Shown here: positions 24,707 to 33,356 of the stretch, piece after piece
Position numbering within the stretch: position 1 is the stretch's first letter
Layout: each line of letters begins with the position of its first letter
From: CAWDBV01 sp963800705
GTDB lineage: Bacteria > Actinomycetota > Thermoleophilia > Solirubrobacterales > 70-9
DNA: 64,000 nucleotides
Direction: 5' to 3'
Assembly: GCA_963800705.1 (NCBI GenBank)
Contig: CAWDBV010000006.1
Span: 1-64,000 of the forward strand
Program-made: the position numbers and the translations under genes
The notes under the pieces: model-generated
Told to the model about the DNA's origin: nothing
Seen by the model: the letters and a program-made list of their open reading frames with translations, nothing else
Database searches by the model: none

Positions 24707-26355
24707 GGAGAAAACTCGGTCGAGCCGGTGTCGGTGCTCTCGGTCGAGTCGGTCGTCTCGGTCGAGTCGGTGGACTCGCCGGTATCCGTCGTCTCGATGC
24801 CACCGGTCTCGGTCGTCTCGATCGTCGGCTCGGGGTCCTCGAACTCGCCGGCGCCAAGCACGATCTGCAGCCCGCCGTCTCCGCCGCCGGCAACCAGGTA
24901 GGCGAGCCGCTCGAGGTAGGGCTTCAGCCGCTTGGAGTTCGCTCCCAGCTCCGGATCGTTGGCGAGCACCTCGAGCGCCGCCGGGACCGAGAGGAAGAAG
25001 GCGGGGCCCGAGCTGCCGAGCGCCCCGGTCGCCGCGCCGAACCTCGGCGAGTCAGAGAGCCGCCCCGACGGCGTCAGCGCCGCGGCGGTCGCCGCCTCGC
25101 CGAGCCCGATCACGAACAGCCCGCTCTGCTGGACGAAGAGCAGATCCTGCGGTGCCGAGGGCGTCGTCAGCCGGAAGCCGTTGCCGCCGATTCCGAGGTC
25201 GAGCGGCTCCGGTGAGCCGCCGGCGACGCCGCCGATCGACTGCCGGAGCTGGTCGAGCGACCGCGCCGCGGCCGCATCGTCAGTGGTCTCGACGACAAGC
25301 GCACCATCGAGCGACGCCGGATCGCTGCCGCGGATGAAGACCGCGACGTCGCCGACCCAGCTCGTCAGGTCCTCCTCGAGGTCGAGGCCCGCCTGCGTGC
25401 TGAGCAGCGCCTCGATCGTCCCCTCGCCGAGCCCGGGGATGCCGGCCGACTCGATGTCTTTGACCGCCTCGCTGAGCTTGCCGCCGGCGTCGCCGATCCC
25501 GACCGCGAACCAGGCGTCCTCGGGGAGCTGGCCGAGCAGCTGCGGGGGCTCGGACTGCTTGCGCTCGATCCCGCCGAGGTCGACGGAGATGTTCTCGTCG
25601 CCGGCCGCCACGGAGGCGACGAGCGCGTTGCCGATACCGAGCTTGCCGACCGCGTCCTTGACGGCGCCCGCGGGAATCCCCTGCTCCTGGGCGGCTTCCC
25701 CGATCAGCCCCTTGACGTCGATGTATGCCGTGGCGAGCGAGTCCTCAGGAAGATCCTTGGTCGTATCCTTGAAGTGCTCTGCGTCGGCGAGCGAGCCGTC
25801 CTCTTCCTCGGAGGCATCGACCGCGGCCTTGTAGGCCTCCTCGTCACCGAGGACGACGAAGTCGTCGATCGCCCCGATCGCCTGGTTCTCCTCGTCGAGC
25901 GAATAGCTCAACCCGTTGTACTCGCGCTCGGTGAGCTTCTGGGACTCGGATTCGAGCAGCTCGACGCCCTGGTCGGTGTCGTCGGATTGCGCGACGACGA
26001 GCGCCGGCGGGTTGTTCGCATAGCCGACCGTGAACACGCCCGCCTCGTCGCCGAGCCAGGGCTCGATGTCTTCCTCGAAGCTCCGCTCCTCCCCCTCGGC
26101 GCTGAACTCGTCGTTGATCAGCTCCGTGATCTCCTGTCCGGGATCGTCGGTGTCGAGCATCACCGAGAGGAACTTGTCGAGGTTCTCCTTCTGCTCGCCC
26201 TCGGGGCGAACGGCCCCCTCCACGTACAGCGAAGCGTCGGCGGGCGCGATCGTCGCCGGGCTCTCGTCGCCGCCGCCCCCGATGCCGCAGCCGGCGAGGG
26301 CGAGCGCAGCGGTTGCCGCTGCCGCGGCGGCGGCTATCGAATGATTGACCCGCAT
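24703..26355 (-). CDS. DUF3352-type lipoprotein (first paralogue)
   Basis: 550 residues. A lipoprotein signal ends ALALAGC (Cys22). The mature part opens with a segment shared with the next gene (PADASLYVEGAVRPEGEQ, EEDIEPWLGDEAGVF, LTEREYNGLSYS), then a long alpha/beta region, and ends in a Thr/Glu/Ser repeat tail (ETTDSTESTDTGS). It matches the DUF3352 pattern known only from actinobacterial lipoproteins. Role unknown; the anchor and acidic tail suggest a cell-envelope function. Confidence 0.82.
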   Translation of the reverse strand: MRVNHSIAAAAAAATAALALAGCGIGGGGDESPATIAPADASLYVEGAVRPEGEQKENLDKFLSVMLDTDDPGQEITELINDEFSAEGEERSFEEDIEPWLGDEAGVFTVGYANNPPALVVAQSDDTDQGVELLESESQKLTEREYNGLSYSLDEENQAIGAIDDFVVLGDEEAYKAAVDASEEEDGSLADAEHFKDTTKDLPEDSLATAYIDVKGLIGEAAQEQGIPAGAVKDAVGKLGIGNALVASVAAGDENISVDLGGIERKQSEPPQLLGQLPEDAWFAVGIGDAGGKLSEAVKDIESAGIPGLGEGTIEALLSTQAGLDLEEDLTSWVGDVAVFIRGSDPASLDGALVVETTDDAAAARSLDQLRQSIGGVAGGSPEPLDLGIGGNGFRLTTPSAPQDLLFVQQSGLFVIGLGEAATAAALTPSGRLSDSPRFGAATGALGSSGPAFFLSVPAALEVLANDPELGANSKRLKPYLERLAYLVAGGGDGGLQIVLGAGEFEDPEPTIETTETGGIETTDTGESTDSTETTDSTESTDTGSTEFSP

Positions 26356-26394
26356 GAGAAGGGAAATCCTAGGTGAAACCCTGGGCGAGGACCC

Positions 26395-27984
26395 CTAGGG
26401 AACCTCGACCACGACGCGGGTCGTGGTCGTATCGCCGCTCTGCTCGGTGCCGACGGTCAGGAAGTCGATCGGCTCGAGGTAGGGCAGCGCCTCCATGAAG
26501 TCCGGATCGTCCCCGCCGCCGGTCGACTCGGCCAGGCTGAGGATCGGCGCCATCTCGAGCAGCAGGTTGACGCCGAATCCCTCGCCGAGCGCCCGGGTCG
26601 CCTTGGTGAACGACCCCGACCCGGTCAGGCCCCCGTCGCCGGAGAGCAGCGTCTCGGTCGCCTCGTCGCCGCCGGCGATCACGACCCGGTCGCCCATGCT
26701 GGCGGCGTTGATCGGGATCGGGAATTCGTTCGGCAGGATCGAGAAGCCCTGCGCTCCCTCGAGCTCGAGCGGCTCGACCGTCGCGTCGCCCTGGCGCTGG
26801 ACCGCCTGGCGGAGGCCGTTCAGGAGCCGCTCGCGCGCGGCGGCATCGGTCGCCTCGACGACCGCGCCGACCTGGAGCTCGACGATGCTCTCGCCGGCCG
26901 CGAACACGGCGATGTCGCCGAGCGCGGAGAAGTCAGAGAGCTCGATCCCGGTTGCCTGGCGGAGCTGCTGCTGGAAGGCGTTGAACTCCGCCTGGGGCAC
27001 GCCGAGGTTCTGGATCTGTCCGAGGAACTGGCCGACGTACTTGCCGACGTCGCTGGCCCCGAATACCGCCCAGGCGTCGGCGGGACCGGCGTCGAGGAGC
27101 GGCGTCTGCGCCGCCGCCGACGCGGTCGCCGGGCCGCTGCCCGCCGTGTACTCGATCGTTACCTCGTCCTCGGCCACGTCGAGCGCCCCGAGCACGGGCT
27201 GCTCGAGCTGTCCGCCGAGCACGGACTCGAGCGCCTGACGGTCCTGGGCGTTGAAGTCGGGGCTCGGCGGGACCTTTTCGACCAGCGCCTTGGCGTCGAC
27301 GAAGAAGCTGCCCAGCCGGCCCTCGCTGTCCTGCTCGCTGAAGTCGGCGTAGGCCTGCTGCGCTTCAAAGGACTCGCCCTCGCTTGCGTCGATCGCGGCC
27401 TTTAGTCCGGGCTCCGTACCGAGCACGACGGTGTCGTCGACCATGGCCGCGGCGGTGGCGTCGGTGTCGTCGGGGCCCTGCGGAGCGGCGAAGTCGTAGC
27501 TGATCCCGTTGTACTCACGCTCCTCGACCGCCTTGTTGCCGCCCTCGGCGAGCAGCTCGCCGATCTTGGTCTCGGCCTCGCCCGCGTCGCTGGTCTCAGC
27601 GACGAAGGCGCCGTCGATGTCCACGTCACCGCGGTTCCCCTTCGGGATCAGGTCGGTGAGGAAGAACGCGGCCCGCTCGCCGAGCCACGGCTCGATGTCC
27701 TCCTCATAGCTGGCGGAGGGATCGTCCTCCTTGAGGCTCTCCTCGATGCCGCTGCGGAACTGCTCACCGAGCTGATCGCCCTGCGGGAACTTGCCGAGCA
27801 GCGAGTCGATGTTCGACTGCAGGTCGCCCTCCGGCTTCAGCGCGCCCTCGACATAGACGAGGCTCCCGGCCGGCGCGAGGCCGGTGAGCTCGCTGCTCGA
27901 AGCCTCATCGCTGCTGCTGCCGCCGCAGCCTACGATCAGCGCCGCCGCCAGCGCGGCGGCCAGTATCGGTCCCGCTCGCCTCAT
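26395..27984 (-). CDS. DUF3352-type lipoprotein (second paralogue)
   Basis: 529 residues, a tandem paralogue of the preceding gene: LAPAGSLVYVEGALKPEGD, YEEDIEPWLGERAAFF and VEEREYNGISYDF align with it. The lipobox is LIVGC near residue 20. It lacks the Thr/Glu repeat tail. The ATG directly follows the glmS stop codon on the minus strand side (positions 27984/27985 adjacent; note this gene is downstream of glmS). Envelope-localised, function unknown. Confidence 0.82.
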   Translation of the reverse strand: MRRAGPILAAALAAALIVGCGGSSSDEASSSELTGLAPAGSLVYVEGALKPEGDLQSNIDSLLGKFPQGDQLGEQFRSGIEESLKEDDPSASYEEDIEPWLGERAAFFLTDLIPKGNRGDVDIDGAFVAETSDAGEAETKIGELLAEGGNKAVEEREYNGISYDFAAPQGPDDTDATAAAMVDDTVVLGTEPGLKAAIDASEGESFEAQQAYADFSEQDSEGRLGSFFVDAKALVEKVPPSPDFNAQDRQALESVLGGQLEQPVLGALDVAEDEVTIEYTAGSGPATASAAAQTPLLDAGPADAWAVFGASDVGKYVGQFLGQIQNLGVPQAEFNAFQQQLRQATGIELSDFSALGDIAVFAAGESIVELQVGAVVEATDAAARERLLNGLRQAVQRQGDATVEPLELEGAQGFSILPNEFPIPINAASMGDRVVIAGGDEATETLLSGDGGLTGSGSFTKATRALGEGFGVNLLLEMAPILSLAESTGGGDDPDFMEALPYLEPIDFLTVGTEQSGDTTTTRVVVEVP

Positions 27985-29847
27985 CTACTCGACGGTAACA
28001 GTCTTCGCGAGGTTCCTGGGCTGATCGACATTGAGCCCGTTGAGGCGGGCGATGTCGTAGGCGAGCAGCTGCAGCGGCACGATCGCCAGGATCGGCTGCA
28101 GGATCCAGTCGGCGTCGGGAACGAAGATCGTCTGGTCGGCGACGTCGGCGACCTGGTTCGAGCCCTCGCTTGCGATCGCGATCACGTCGGCTCCGCGGGC
28201 GCGTACCTCCTCCATGTTGGAGAGCATCTTCTCGAGCACGGGGCTGTCTGTCGCAACGCAGACGACCGGGGTCGACTCGTCGAGCAGCGCGATCGGGCCG
28301 TGCTTCATCTCGCCGGCGGCATAGGCGTCGGTCGGGATGTAGGAGATCTCCTTCAGCTTCAGGGCGCCCTCGAGGCAGACCGGGAGGCCGATGTGGCGGC
28401 CGAGGTATAGGAAGAAGCGCTGGTTGCGGTGCGAGCGCGCGATAGCGCGGGTCCGGTCCCCGACCTTGGTCAGCGTTTCCTCGATCTTCGAGGGGATGTT
28501 CTTGAGCTGGCGGATCAGCTCACCGAGGCGCTCAGCGGGCAGCGTCTCGCGGAGCTCGGCGAGCCGCAGCCCGAGCAGGTACATCGCCGCCACCTGGCTG
28601 ACGAAGGTCTTGGTGGCCGCGACGCCGATCTCGAGCCCGGCGCGGGTGAACAGCACCGCGTCGGAGTCGCGGGTCGCCTGGCTGCCCATGATGTTGGTGA
28701 CCGCGAGCACCTTGGCGCCGTTCTCGCGCGCGAGCCGCATCGCAGCGAGCGTGTCGGCGGTCTCGCCCGACTGGGTGATCCCGATCACGAGGTCCTCGGA
28801 GCTGACGACCGGGTCGCGGTAGCGGTACTCGGAGGCGACGTCCATCTCGACCGGGACCCGGGCCCACTGCTCGATCGCGTAGCGGCCGACGAGGCCGGCG
28901 TGGTAGGAGGTCCCGCAGGCGACGATCACGATCCGCCGCACGTTCTTGAGGAACTCGTCGGAGAGATCGATGCCGAGGTCGACCGACTCATCGTGAGGAA
29001 GTCGGTCGGAGATCGTCTCGGCGACCGCGTCGGGCTGCTCATGGATCTCCTTGATCATGAAGGTGGGGTAGCCGCCCTTCTCGGCGGCGTCCTCGTCCCA
29101 GGTGACCTCCTCGATGTCGCGCTCGATCGGCTCGCCCTGCGGGTCGGTGACCGTGACGCCGGACGGCTCGATCGTGACGATCTCGTCGTTCTCGATCAGC
29201 ATCACGTCGCGGGTCTCGGCGAGGAACGCGGGGATGGCGGAGGCGACGAAGTTCTCGCCGTCGCCGGTGCCGACGATCAGCGGGCACTCCTTGCGAGCGG
29301 CGACGAGCTGGTCGGGGTGCTCGGTGTGCATGGCAACGAAGGCGTAGTGGCCGCGCAGATCGGCGAACGCGCCCCGAACGGCGGCGGGCAGGTCGCCGTC
29401 GTAGTGCTTCTCGATCAGGTGGGAGACGATCTCGGCGTCGGTTTCGGAGCTGAAGGTGTGGCCCTCGGCCTCGAGGTCGCGGCGAAGGTCGGCGTGGTTC
29501 TCGACGATCCCGTTGAGGACGATGTGGATCTGGTCCTTGCAGTCGCCGTGCGGGTGGGCATTCTCCTCGGTCACCCGGCCGTGGGTAGCCCAGCGGGTGT
29601 GCGCGACACCGATCGTCGCCGGGGGCGCTGCGGTCGCGACGCCGCCCTCGCCGGCGCCGTTCGAGCGCTCGGCCATGGCCTCGCGCAGGTTGGCGAGATT
29701 GCCGACCGCGCGCACGGATGACATCTCGCCGTCCGAGACAACTGAAACACCGGCCGAGTCATAGCCTCGGTATTCGAGCTTCTCGAGCCCGGCGATCAGC
29801 AGGTCCCGGCACGGTCGGCCACCCACATATCCGACGATGCCGCACAT
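27985..29847 (-). CDS. glmS: Glutamine-fructose-6-phosphate aminotransferase
   Basis: 620 residues. The Ntn glutaminase domain begins MCGIVGYVGG, so Cys2 is the nucleophile after Met removal; YRGYDSAG, HTRWATHG and NGIVENHADLR follow. Two SIS isomerase domains carry VACGTSYHAGL, GITQSGETADTL and the C-terminal NLAKTVTVE end. It makes glucosamine-6-phosphate, feeding the GlmM gene just upstream in the same direction. ATG 29847 is required by the N-terminal Cys; no glmS ribozyme-like sequence was seen in the 38-base gap to glmM. Confidence 0.97.
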   Translation of the reverse strand: MCGIVGYVGGRPCRDLLIAGLEKLEYRGYDSAGVSVVSDGEMSSVRAVGNLANLREAMAERSNGAGEGGVATAAPPATIGVAHTRWATHGRVTEENAHPHGDCKDQIHIVLNGIVENHADLRRDLEAEGHTFSSETDAEIVSHLIEKHYDGDLPAAVRGAFADLRGHYAFVAMHTEHPDQLVAARKECPLIVGTGDGENFVASAIPAFLAETRDVMLIENDEIVTIEPSGVTVTDPQGEPIERDIEEVTWDEDAAEKGGYPTFMIKEIHEQPDAVAETISDRLPHDESVDLGIDLSDEFLKNVRRIVIVACGTSYHAGLVGRYAIEQWARVPVEMDVASEYRYRDPVVSSEDLVIGITQSGETADTLAAMRLARENGAKVLAVTNIMGSQATRDSDAVLFTRAGLEIGVAATKTFVSQVAAMYLLGLRLAELRETLPAERLGELIRQLKNIPSKIEETLTKVGDRTRAIARSHRNQRFFLYLGRHIGLPVCLEGALKLKEISYIPTDAYAAGEMKHGPIALLDESTPVVCVATDSPVLEKMLSNMEEVRARGADVIAIASEGSNQVADVADQTIFVPDADWILQPILAIVPLQLLAYDIARLNGLNVDQPRNLAKTVTVE

Positions 29848-29885
29848 AGGAGGCGATACAGGGTAGCCGCAGCGGGCTTCGGGGT

Positions 29886-31202
29886 CTAGGAGCCGAGCTC
29901 GGAGCGGGCGAGCTCGGCCAGCCGCGAGGCGACCCGGTCGCACTCCTCGGCGCTCGGCGCCTCGACCATCACGCGCAGCAGCGGCTCGGTCCCCGAGGCG
30001 CGCACGAGCACCCGCCCGCGGCCCTCGAGCTTCGCGTTCTCGTCCTCGACGGCCGCCCAGAGCCCCTTCGCGCCCTCGATCGCGCCGCGGTCGGCGACCT
30101 CGACGTTGACGAGCTTCTGGGGCAGGCGCTCGAACGGCCTCACCTCGGCGAGCGGGGACCCGTCGAGGGCGCGCATCGTCAGCAATGCCGCAGCAACCCC
30201 GTCCCCGGTCGGCGTGAAGCCGGTCCAGACGATGTGACCCGACTGCTCGCCGCCGAGCCGCCAGTCGCGCTCGAGCAGCGCCGCGATCACGGCGCGGTCG
30301 CCGACCGCGGTCTCGGCGACCTCGATCCCGGCCTCTTCCATCGCCTTGTGAAAGCCGTAGTTGGTCATCACTGTGACTGCGACGCCGCCCTCGAGCTCGC
30401 CGCGCTCGGCGAGGTGGCGCGCAGCGAGCGCAATCAGCTCGTCGCCGTCGTGGACCTTGCCGTTGCCGTCGACCGCGATCACGCGGTCGGCGTCGCCGTC
30501 GAAGCAGAAGCCGATGTCGGCGCCGGTCTCCGCGACCCGCTCCGCGAGCGCCTCTGGGTGGGTGGCGCCGCAGCCGTCGTTGATGTTGCGGCCGTCGGGC
30601 TCGGTCGCGATCGCGTCGACCTCGGCCCCGAGCCGCTCGAAGATCGCCGGGCCGGCGCGGTAGGCGGCGCCGTTGGCGCAGTCGAGCGCCACCTTGGTGC
30701 CGGACAGATCGAGCGGGTACTCGCCCTCGAGCGCGCGCAGGTAATCGTCGAGGGCGCCCTCTAGCTTTCGCACCCGCCCGACGTCGGTGCCGCCGGGAGG
30801 CTCCTCGTCGAGCCGCGCCTCGATCCTCGCCTCGTGCTCGTCGTCGAGCTTGGTCCCGGCCGCCGAGATGAACTTGATCCCGTTGTCGGCATAAGGGTTG
30901 TGGGACGCGGAGACGACCACGGCGAGATCGAGGCTGAAGCGGCGGGCGAGGATCGAGGCCGCCGGGGTCGGCAGCACACCACCGAGCAGCGCTTCGCCGC
31001 CAGCGGCGGTGATCCCGGCGGCGAGCGCCGACTCGAGCATCGGGCCCGACTCGCGCGTGTCGCGGACGATCAGCACCTGCTTGGCCTCGGCATCGAGCGT
31101 CGCCGCCCTGCCGAGCTGCATCGCGAGCTCCGGGGTGAGGAACTCCCCCGCGACGCCCCGGACTCCGTCGGTCCCGAACAGCTTTCGTTCCGGAGCGCTC
31201 AG
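29886..31202 (-). CDS. glmM: Phosphoglucosamine mutase, probable CTG start
   Basis: 438 residues. FGTDGVRGVAGE at the very N-terminus, the phosphoserine loop VVVSASHNPYADNGIK, the Mg loop FCFDGDADRVIAVD, GGEQSGHI and the phosphate-binding VRASGTEPLLRVM are all present. No ATG, GTG or TTG occurs before GTDGVRG; the first in-frame ATG (31121) would remove it. A CTG at 31200-31202 overlaps the rpsI TGA as CTGA and gives SAPERKLFGTDGVRG, the expected start. It converts GlcN-6-P to GlcN-1-P for peptidoglycan precursors. Confidence 0.93.
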   Translation of the reverse strand: MSAPERKLFGTDGVRGVAGEFLTPELAMQLGRAATLDAEAKQVLIVRDTRESGPMLESALAAGITAAGGEALLGGVLPTPAASILARRFSLDLAVVVSASHNPYADNGIKFISAAGTKLDDEHEARIEARLDEEPPGGTDVGRVRKLEGALDDYLRALEGEYPLDLSGTKVALDCANGAAYRAGPAIFERLGAEVDAIATEPDGRNINDGCGATHPEALAERVAETGADIGFCFDGDADRVIAVDGNGKVHDGDELIALAARHLAERGELEGGVAVTVMTNYGFHKAMEEAGIEVAETAVGDRAVIAALLERDWRLGGEQSGHIVWTGFTPTGDGVAAALLTMRALDGSPLAEVRPFERLPQKLVNVEVADRGAIEGAKGLWAAVEDENAKLEGRGRVLVRASGTEPLLRVMVEAPSAEECDRVASRLAELARSELGS

Positions 31203-31975
31203 CGCTTCGAGAACTGCGGCTTCTTGCGGGCCTTCTTCAGCCCCGCCTTGCGCCGCTCCTTGACCCGCGCGTCGCGGGTCAGCATCCCCCGCTTCTTCAG
31301 CTCGCCCCGAAGGCTCGGGTCGATCTCGGTCAGCGCGCGGGCGATCCCGTGGCGCACGGCGCTTGCCTGCCCCGCGATGCCGCCCCCGTGGACGCGGATC
31401 TGGACGTCGACCGTGCCCTCGTATCCGGTCTGGGTCAGGGGCTGCTTGGCGACCGTCTGCAGATAGGGGCGGGGGAAGAACTCGTCGAGCTTGCGCCCGT
31501 TGACCTCGATCGCGCCGCCGCCAGGCTTCACGATCACGCGGGCGACCGAGCTCTTTCGCTTCCCGGTGGCGCTGTAGCGGGCGTCCTTGGCGAGCTCGGT
31601 GGGCTCGACAGCAGCGGCCGGCTCCTCCACCGGCTCGGCGGTCGCGGCCTGCTCGGCGCGGGCGCGCTCCTCGGCCTCGGCCTCGCGCCGGGCCTTCTCC
31701 TCGGCGGAGGGCTCACGCCCTTCGGGGATCGCGATCGGGTCGAGCTCGGCGCCGGGGGCGGCCTCAGGAGCCTTGGGAGCGTCGGGGGCCTTCGGGGCCG
31801 GGGGCTGCTGCTCGGTCTTCGGGGCCTCGGGGGCCTCGGGAGCCTGCGGGGTATCCGGGGTCTCGGGCGCCGCGGGCTGCTCCTCGGTCTCCGGAGCCTC
31901 GGGCTGCTGCTCCTCCTGCGGCTGCTCGCCCTCGGGCTTCTGCTGCTCGTTCTCGGAGTTCTGCTCGTCGTTCAT
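31199..31975 (-). CDS. rpsI: 30S ribosomal protein S9 with long acidic/proline-rich N-terminal extension
   Basis: 258 residues, about twice the usual 130. The S9 core occupies the last ~130 (ATGKRKSSVARVIVKPGGG, FFPRPYLQTVAKQPL, GGGIAGQASAVRHGIARAL, ending KKARKKPQFSKR). The first ~128 residues are Glu/Gln/Pro/Ala-rich and likely disordered, with a charged helix near 90-112 (EEKARREAEAEERARAE). ATG 31975 overlaps the rplM stop (ATGA), so the extension is the natural start rather than an artefact; no alternative start sits at the core border. Confidence 0.95.
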   Translation of the reverse strand: MNDEQNSENEQQKPEGEQPQEEQQPEAPETEEQPAAPETPDTPQAPEAPEAPKTEQQPPAPKAPDAPKAPEAAPGAELDPIAIPEGREPSAEEKARREAEAEERARAEQAATAEPVEEPAAAVEPTELAKDARYSATGKRKSSVARVIVKPGGGAIEVNGRKLDEFFPRPYLQTVAKQPLTQTGYEGTVDVQIRVHGGGIAGQASAVRHGIARALTEIDPSLRGELKKRGMLTRDARVKERRKAGLKKARKKPQFSKR

Positions 31976-32406
31976 GTCTCGATCTCGATCGGCTTCGGCT
32001 GCTGTGCCTCGTGGGGGTGCTCGGTGCCGGCGTAGACCTTGAGCTTGCGGAGCTGCTGGCGGCCGAGCCGGTTGCGGGGCAGCATCCCCTTGACGGCGCG
32101 GCGGACAACTTCCTCAGGCTGGCGGTCGAGCATCTCGCCGAGAGTACGCGAACGGATCCCACCCGGGTAGCCGCTATGTCGCCAGTAGCGCTTCTGCTCG
32201 CGCTTGCGTCCGGTGACCGCGATCTTCTCGGCGTTGAGAACGACGACGAAGTCGCCGGTGTCGCAGTGCGGGGTGTACTCGGGCTTGCGCTTGCCGCGCA
32301 GGATGTCGGCGATCTGGGTCGCGAACCGGCCGAGCGTCTTGCCCTCGGCGTCGACGACGTACCAGTCGCGCTGGCGATTCTCCGGTGTGGCGACAAAAGT
32401 CTTCAT
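31972..32406 (-). CDS. rplM: 50S ribosomal protein L13
   Basis: 144 residues. RDWYVVDAEGKTLGRFATQIA, GDFVVVLNAEKIAVTGRK, RHSGYPGG and MLPRNRLGRQQLRKLKVYAG are textbook L13. ATG 32406 gives the standard length. It begins the leftward rplM-rpsI-glmM-glmS run; its leader (32407-32500) shares the intergenic region with the divergent riboswitch promoter. Confidence 0.98.
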   Translation of the reverse strand: MKTFVATPENRQRDWYVVDAEGKTLGRFATQIADILRGKRKPEYTPHCDTGDFVVVLNAEKIAVTGRKREQKRYWRHSGYPGGIRSRTLGEMLDRQPEEVVRRAVKGMLPRNRLGRQQLRKLKVYAGTEHPHEAQQPKPIEIET

Positions 32407-32500
32407 CAGGGTCCTCTGACCAGAAACCGCGCCCGGTCGGGGCGCGGCCGGAGGAGATAGTAGCCGAGGAACCTCGTAGCAGGGCTTTTGTGAGCGAGCC

Positions 32501-32528
32501 TTGACACGGCCGCCCAAGTTGTTATTCT
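32501..32528 (+). promoter_or_regulatory. Sigma70-type promoter for the riboswitch/M23 peptidase transcript
   Basis: TTGACA (32501-32506) and TATTCT (32523-32528) are separated by 16 bases. This places the transcription start near 32535, just ahead of the riboswitch aptamer, which supports both calls. Confidence 0.7.
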
Positions 32529-32539
32529 GCCGCGCCAAT

Positions 32540-32700
32540 TGAGGTGCCCAATCCCCGATGGCCATGCCAGAGGGGAACGGGGGAACCACTGGGGCCATCA
32601 GAAGCACGGCCCCGGGGGCGAATCGGCCAGCATCACGGAAAGCCGTAGCGCTGCTCTTTCTGCGCGAGCCCGTCAGCTAACCCCGTAGGCCCGACGAAAG
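32540..32700 (+). ncRNA. c-di-AMP riboswitch (ydaO/yuaA class)
   Basis: The 200-base leader contains the conserved elements of actinobacterial ydaO riboswitches in order: the 5' G-rich segment GGGGGAACCACTGGGG near 32579-32594, GGCGAATCGG near 32617, and the strongly conserved 3' block GCCCGTCAGCTAACCCCG followed by TAGGC (32668-32690). It lies directly upstream of a secreted M23 peptidase, the usual target in this phylum, where high c-di-AMP turns off cell-wall remodelling enzymes. The element ends about 10-20 bases before the TTG start, so control may be at translation or by early termination. Confidence 0.88.
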
Positions 32701-32709
32701 AGACCCGGC

Positions 32710-33297
32710 TTGCTACGCAGAAAAAGCGCACTCATTGCCCCGCTTGCGATCGCGGCGCTGACGGCCTGCACCGGCGCGGCGTTCGCGCAGAGCGGCGGCA
32801 CCCCGCCCCCGGGCGGCACCCCGGCGCCCCCGACGACGACCCCGACGCCGACCACCCCGGTCGTCCCGGTGCCCACGAGCCCGTTCGTGTTCCCGATCCA
32901 GGGCCCGCACACCTACGGTGACGGCTTCGGAGCCGCCCGTGGCGGCCGCGGCCATCAGGGACAGGACGTGATGTCCCCCTGCGGAACGCCGCTCGTCGCC
33001 CTGACCGCGGGCCGGATCGTCGTCAACAAGACCCACGGCGCGGCCGGCAACATGGTCGTGCTCCGCGGCCGCTCGCCGGCAAAGCAGGACTACGTCTACA
33101 TGCACCTCTCGGCGCCGTCGCTGCTCGTGAAGGGCGCGCCCGTGACCGCCGGCACCGTGCTCGGCGCGGTCGGCAAGACCGGCAACGCGAGCGCCTGCCA
33201 CCTGCACTTCGAGCTCTGGGTCACCCCCGGCTACTACAAGGGCGGCAAGCCGGTCAACCCGCTCGGCGCCCTGCAGAGCTGGGACGCGATCAGCTAG
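32710..33297 (+). CDS. Secreted M23-family peptidoglycan endopeptidase
   Basis: 195 residues from TTG. Signal peptide to about residue 26 (cleavage near AAFAQ), then a Pro/Thr/Gly-rich wall-spanning linker, then the M23 (LytM) domain: the Zn ligands His and Asp in GHQGQDVMSPCGTP (~82-95) and the HxH motif CHLHFELW (~160-167). It cleaves peptide cross-links in peptidoglycan. Under the c-di-AMP riboswitch just upstream. Confidence 0.94.
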   Translation: MLRRKSALIAPLAIAALTACTGAAFAQSGGTPPPGGTPAPPTTTPTPTTPVVPVPTSPFVFPIQGPHTYGDGFGAARGGRGHQGQDVMSPCGTPLVALTAGRIVVNKTHGAAGNMVVLRGRSPAKQDYVYMHLSAPSLLVKGAPVTAGTVLGAVGKTGNASACHLHFELWVTPGYYKGGKPVNPLGALQSWDAIS

Positions 33298-33356
33298 CTC
33301 CCCGCCCCGCCGAAGCGCCTCTCCTCTATATGGTCGGCACCTAGAGAGGAGCGGAA

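Noticed and set aside
29848..29885. glmS ribozyme ahead of glmS
   Set aside because: The 38-base gap to glmM is too short and lacks the conserved core; glmS follows glmM in one transcript.
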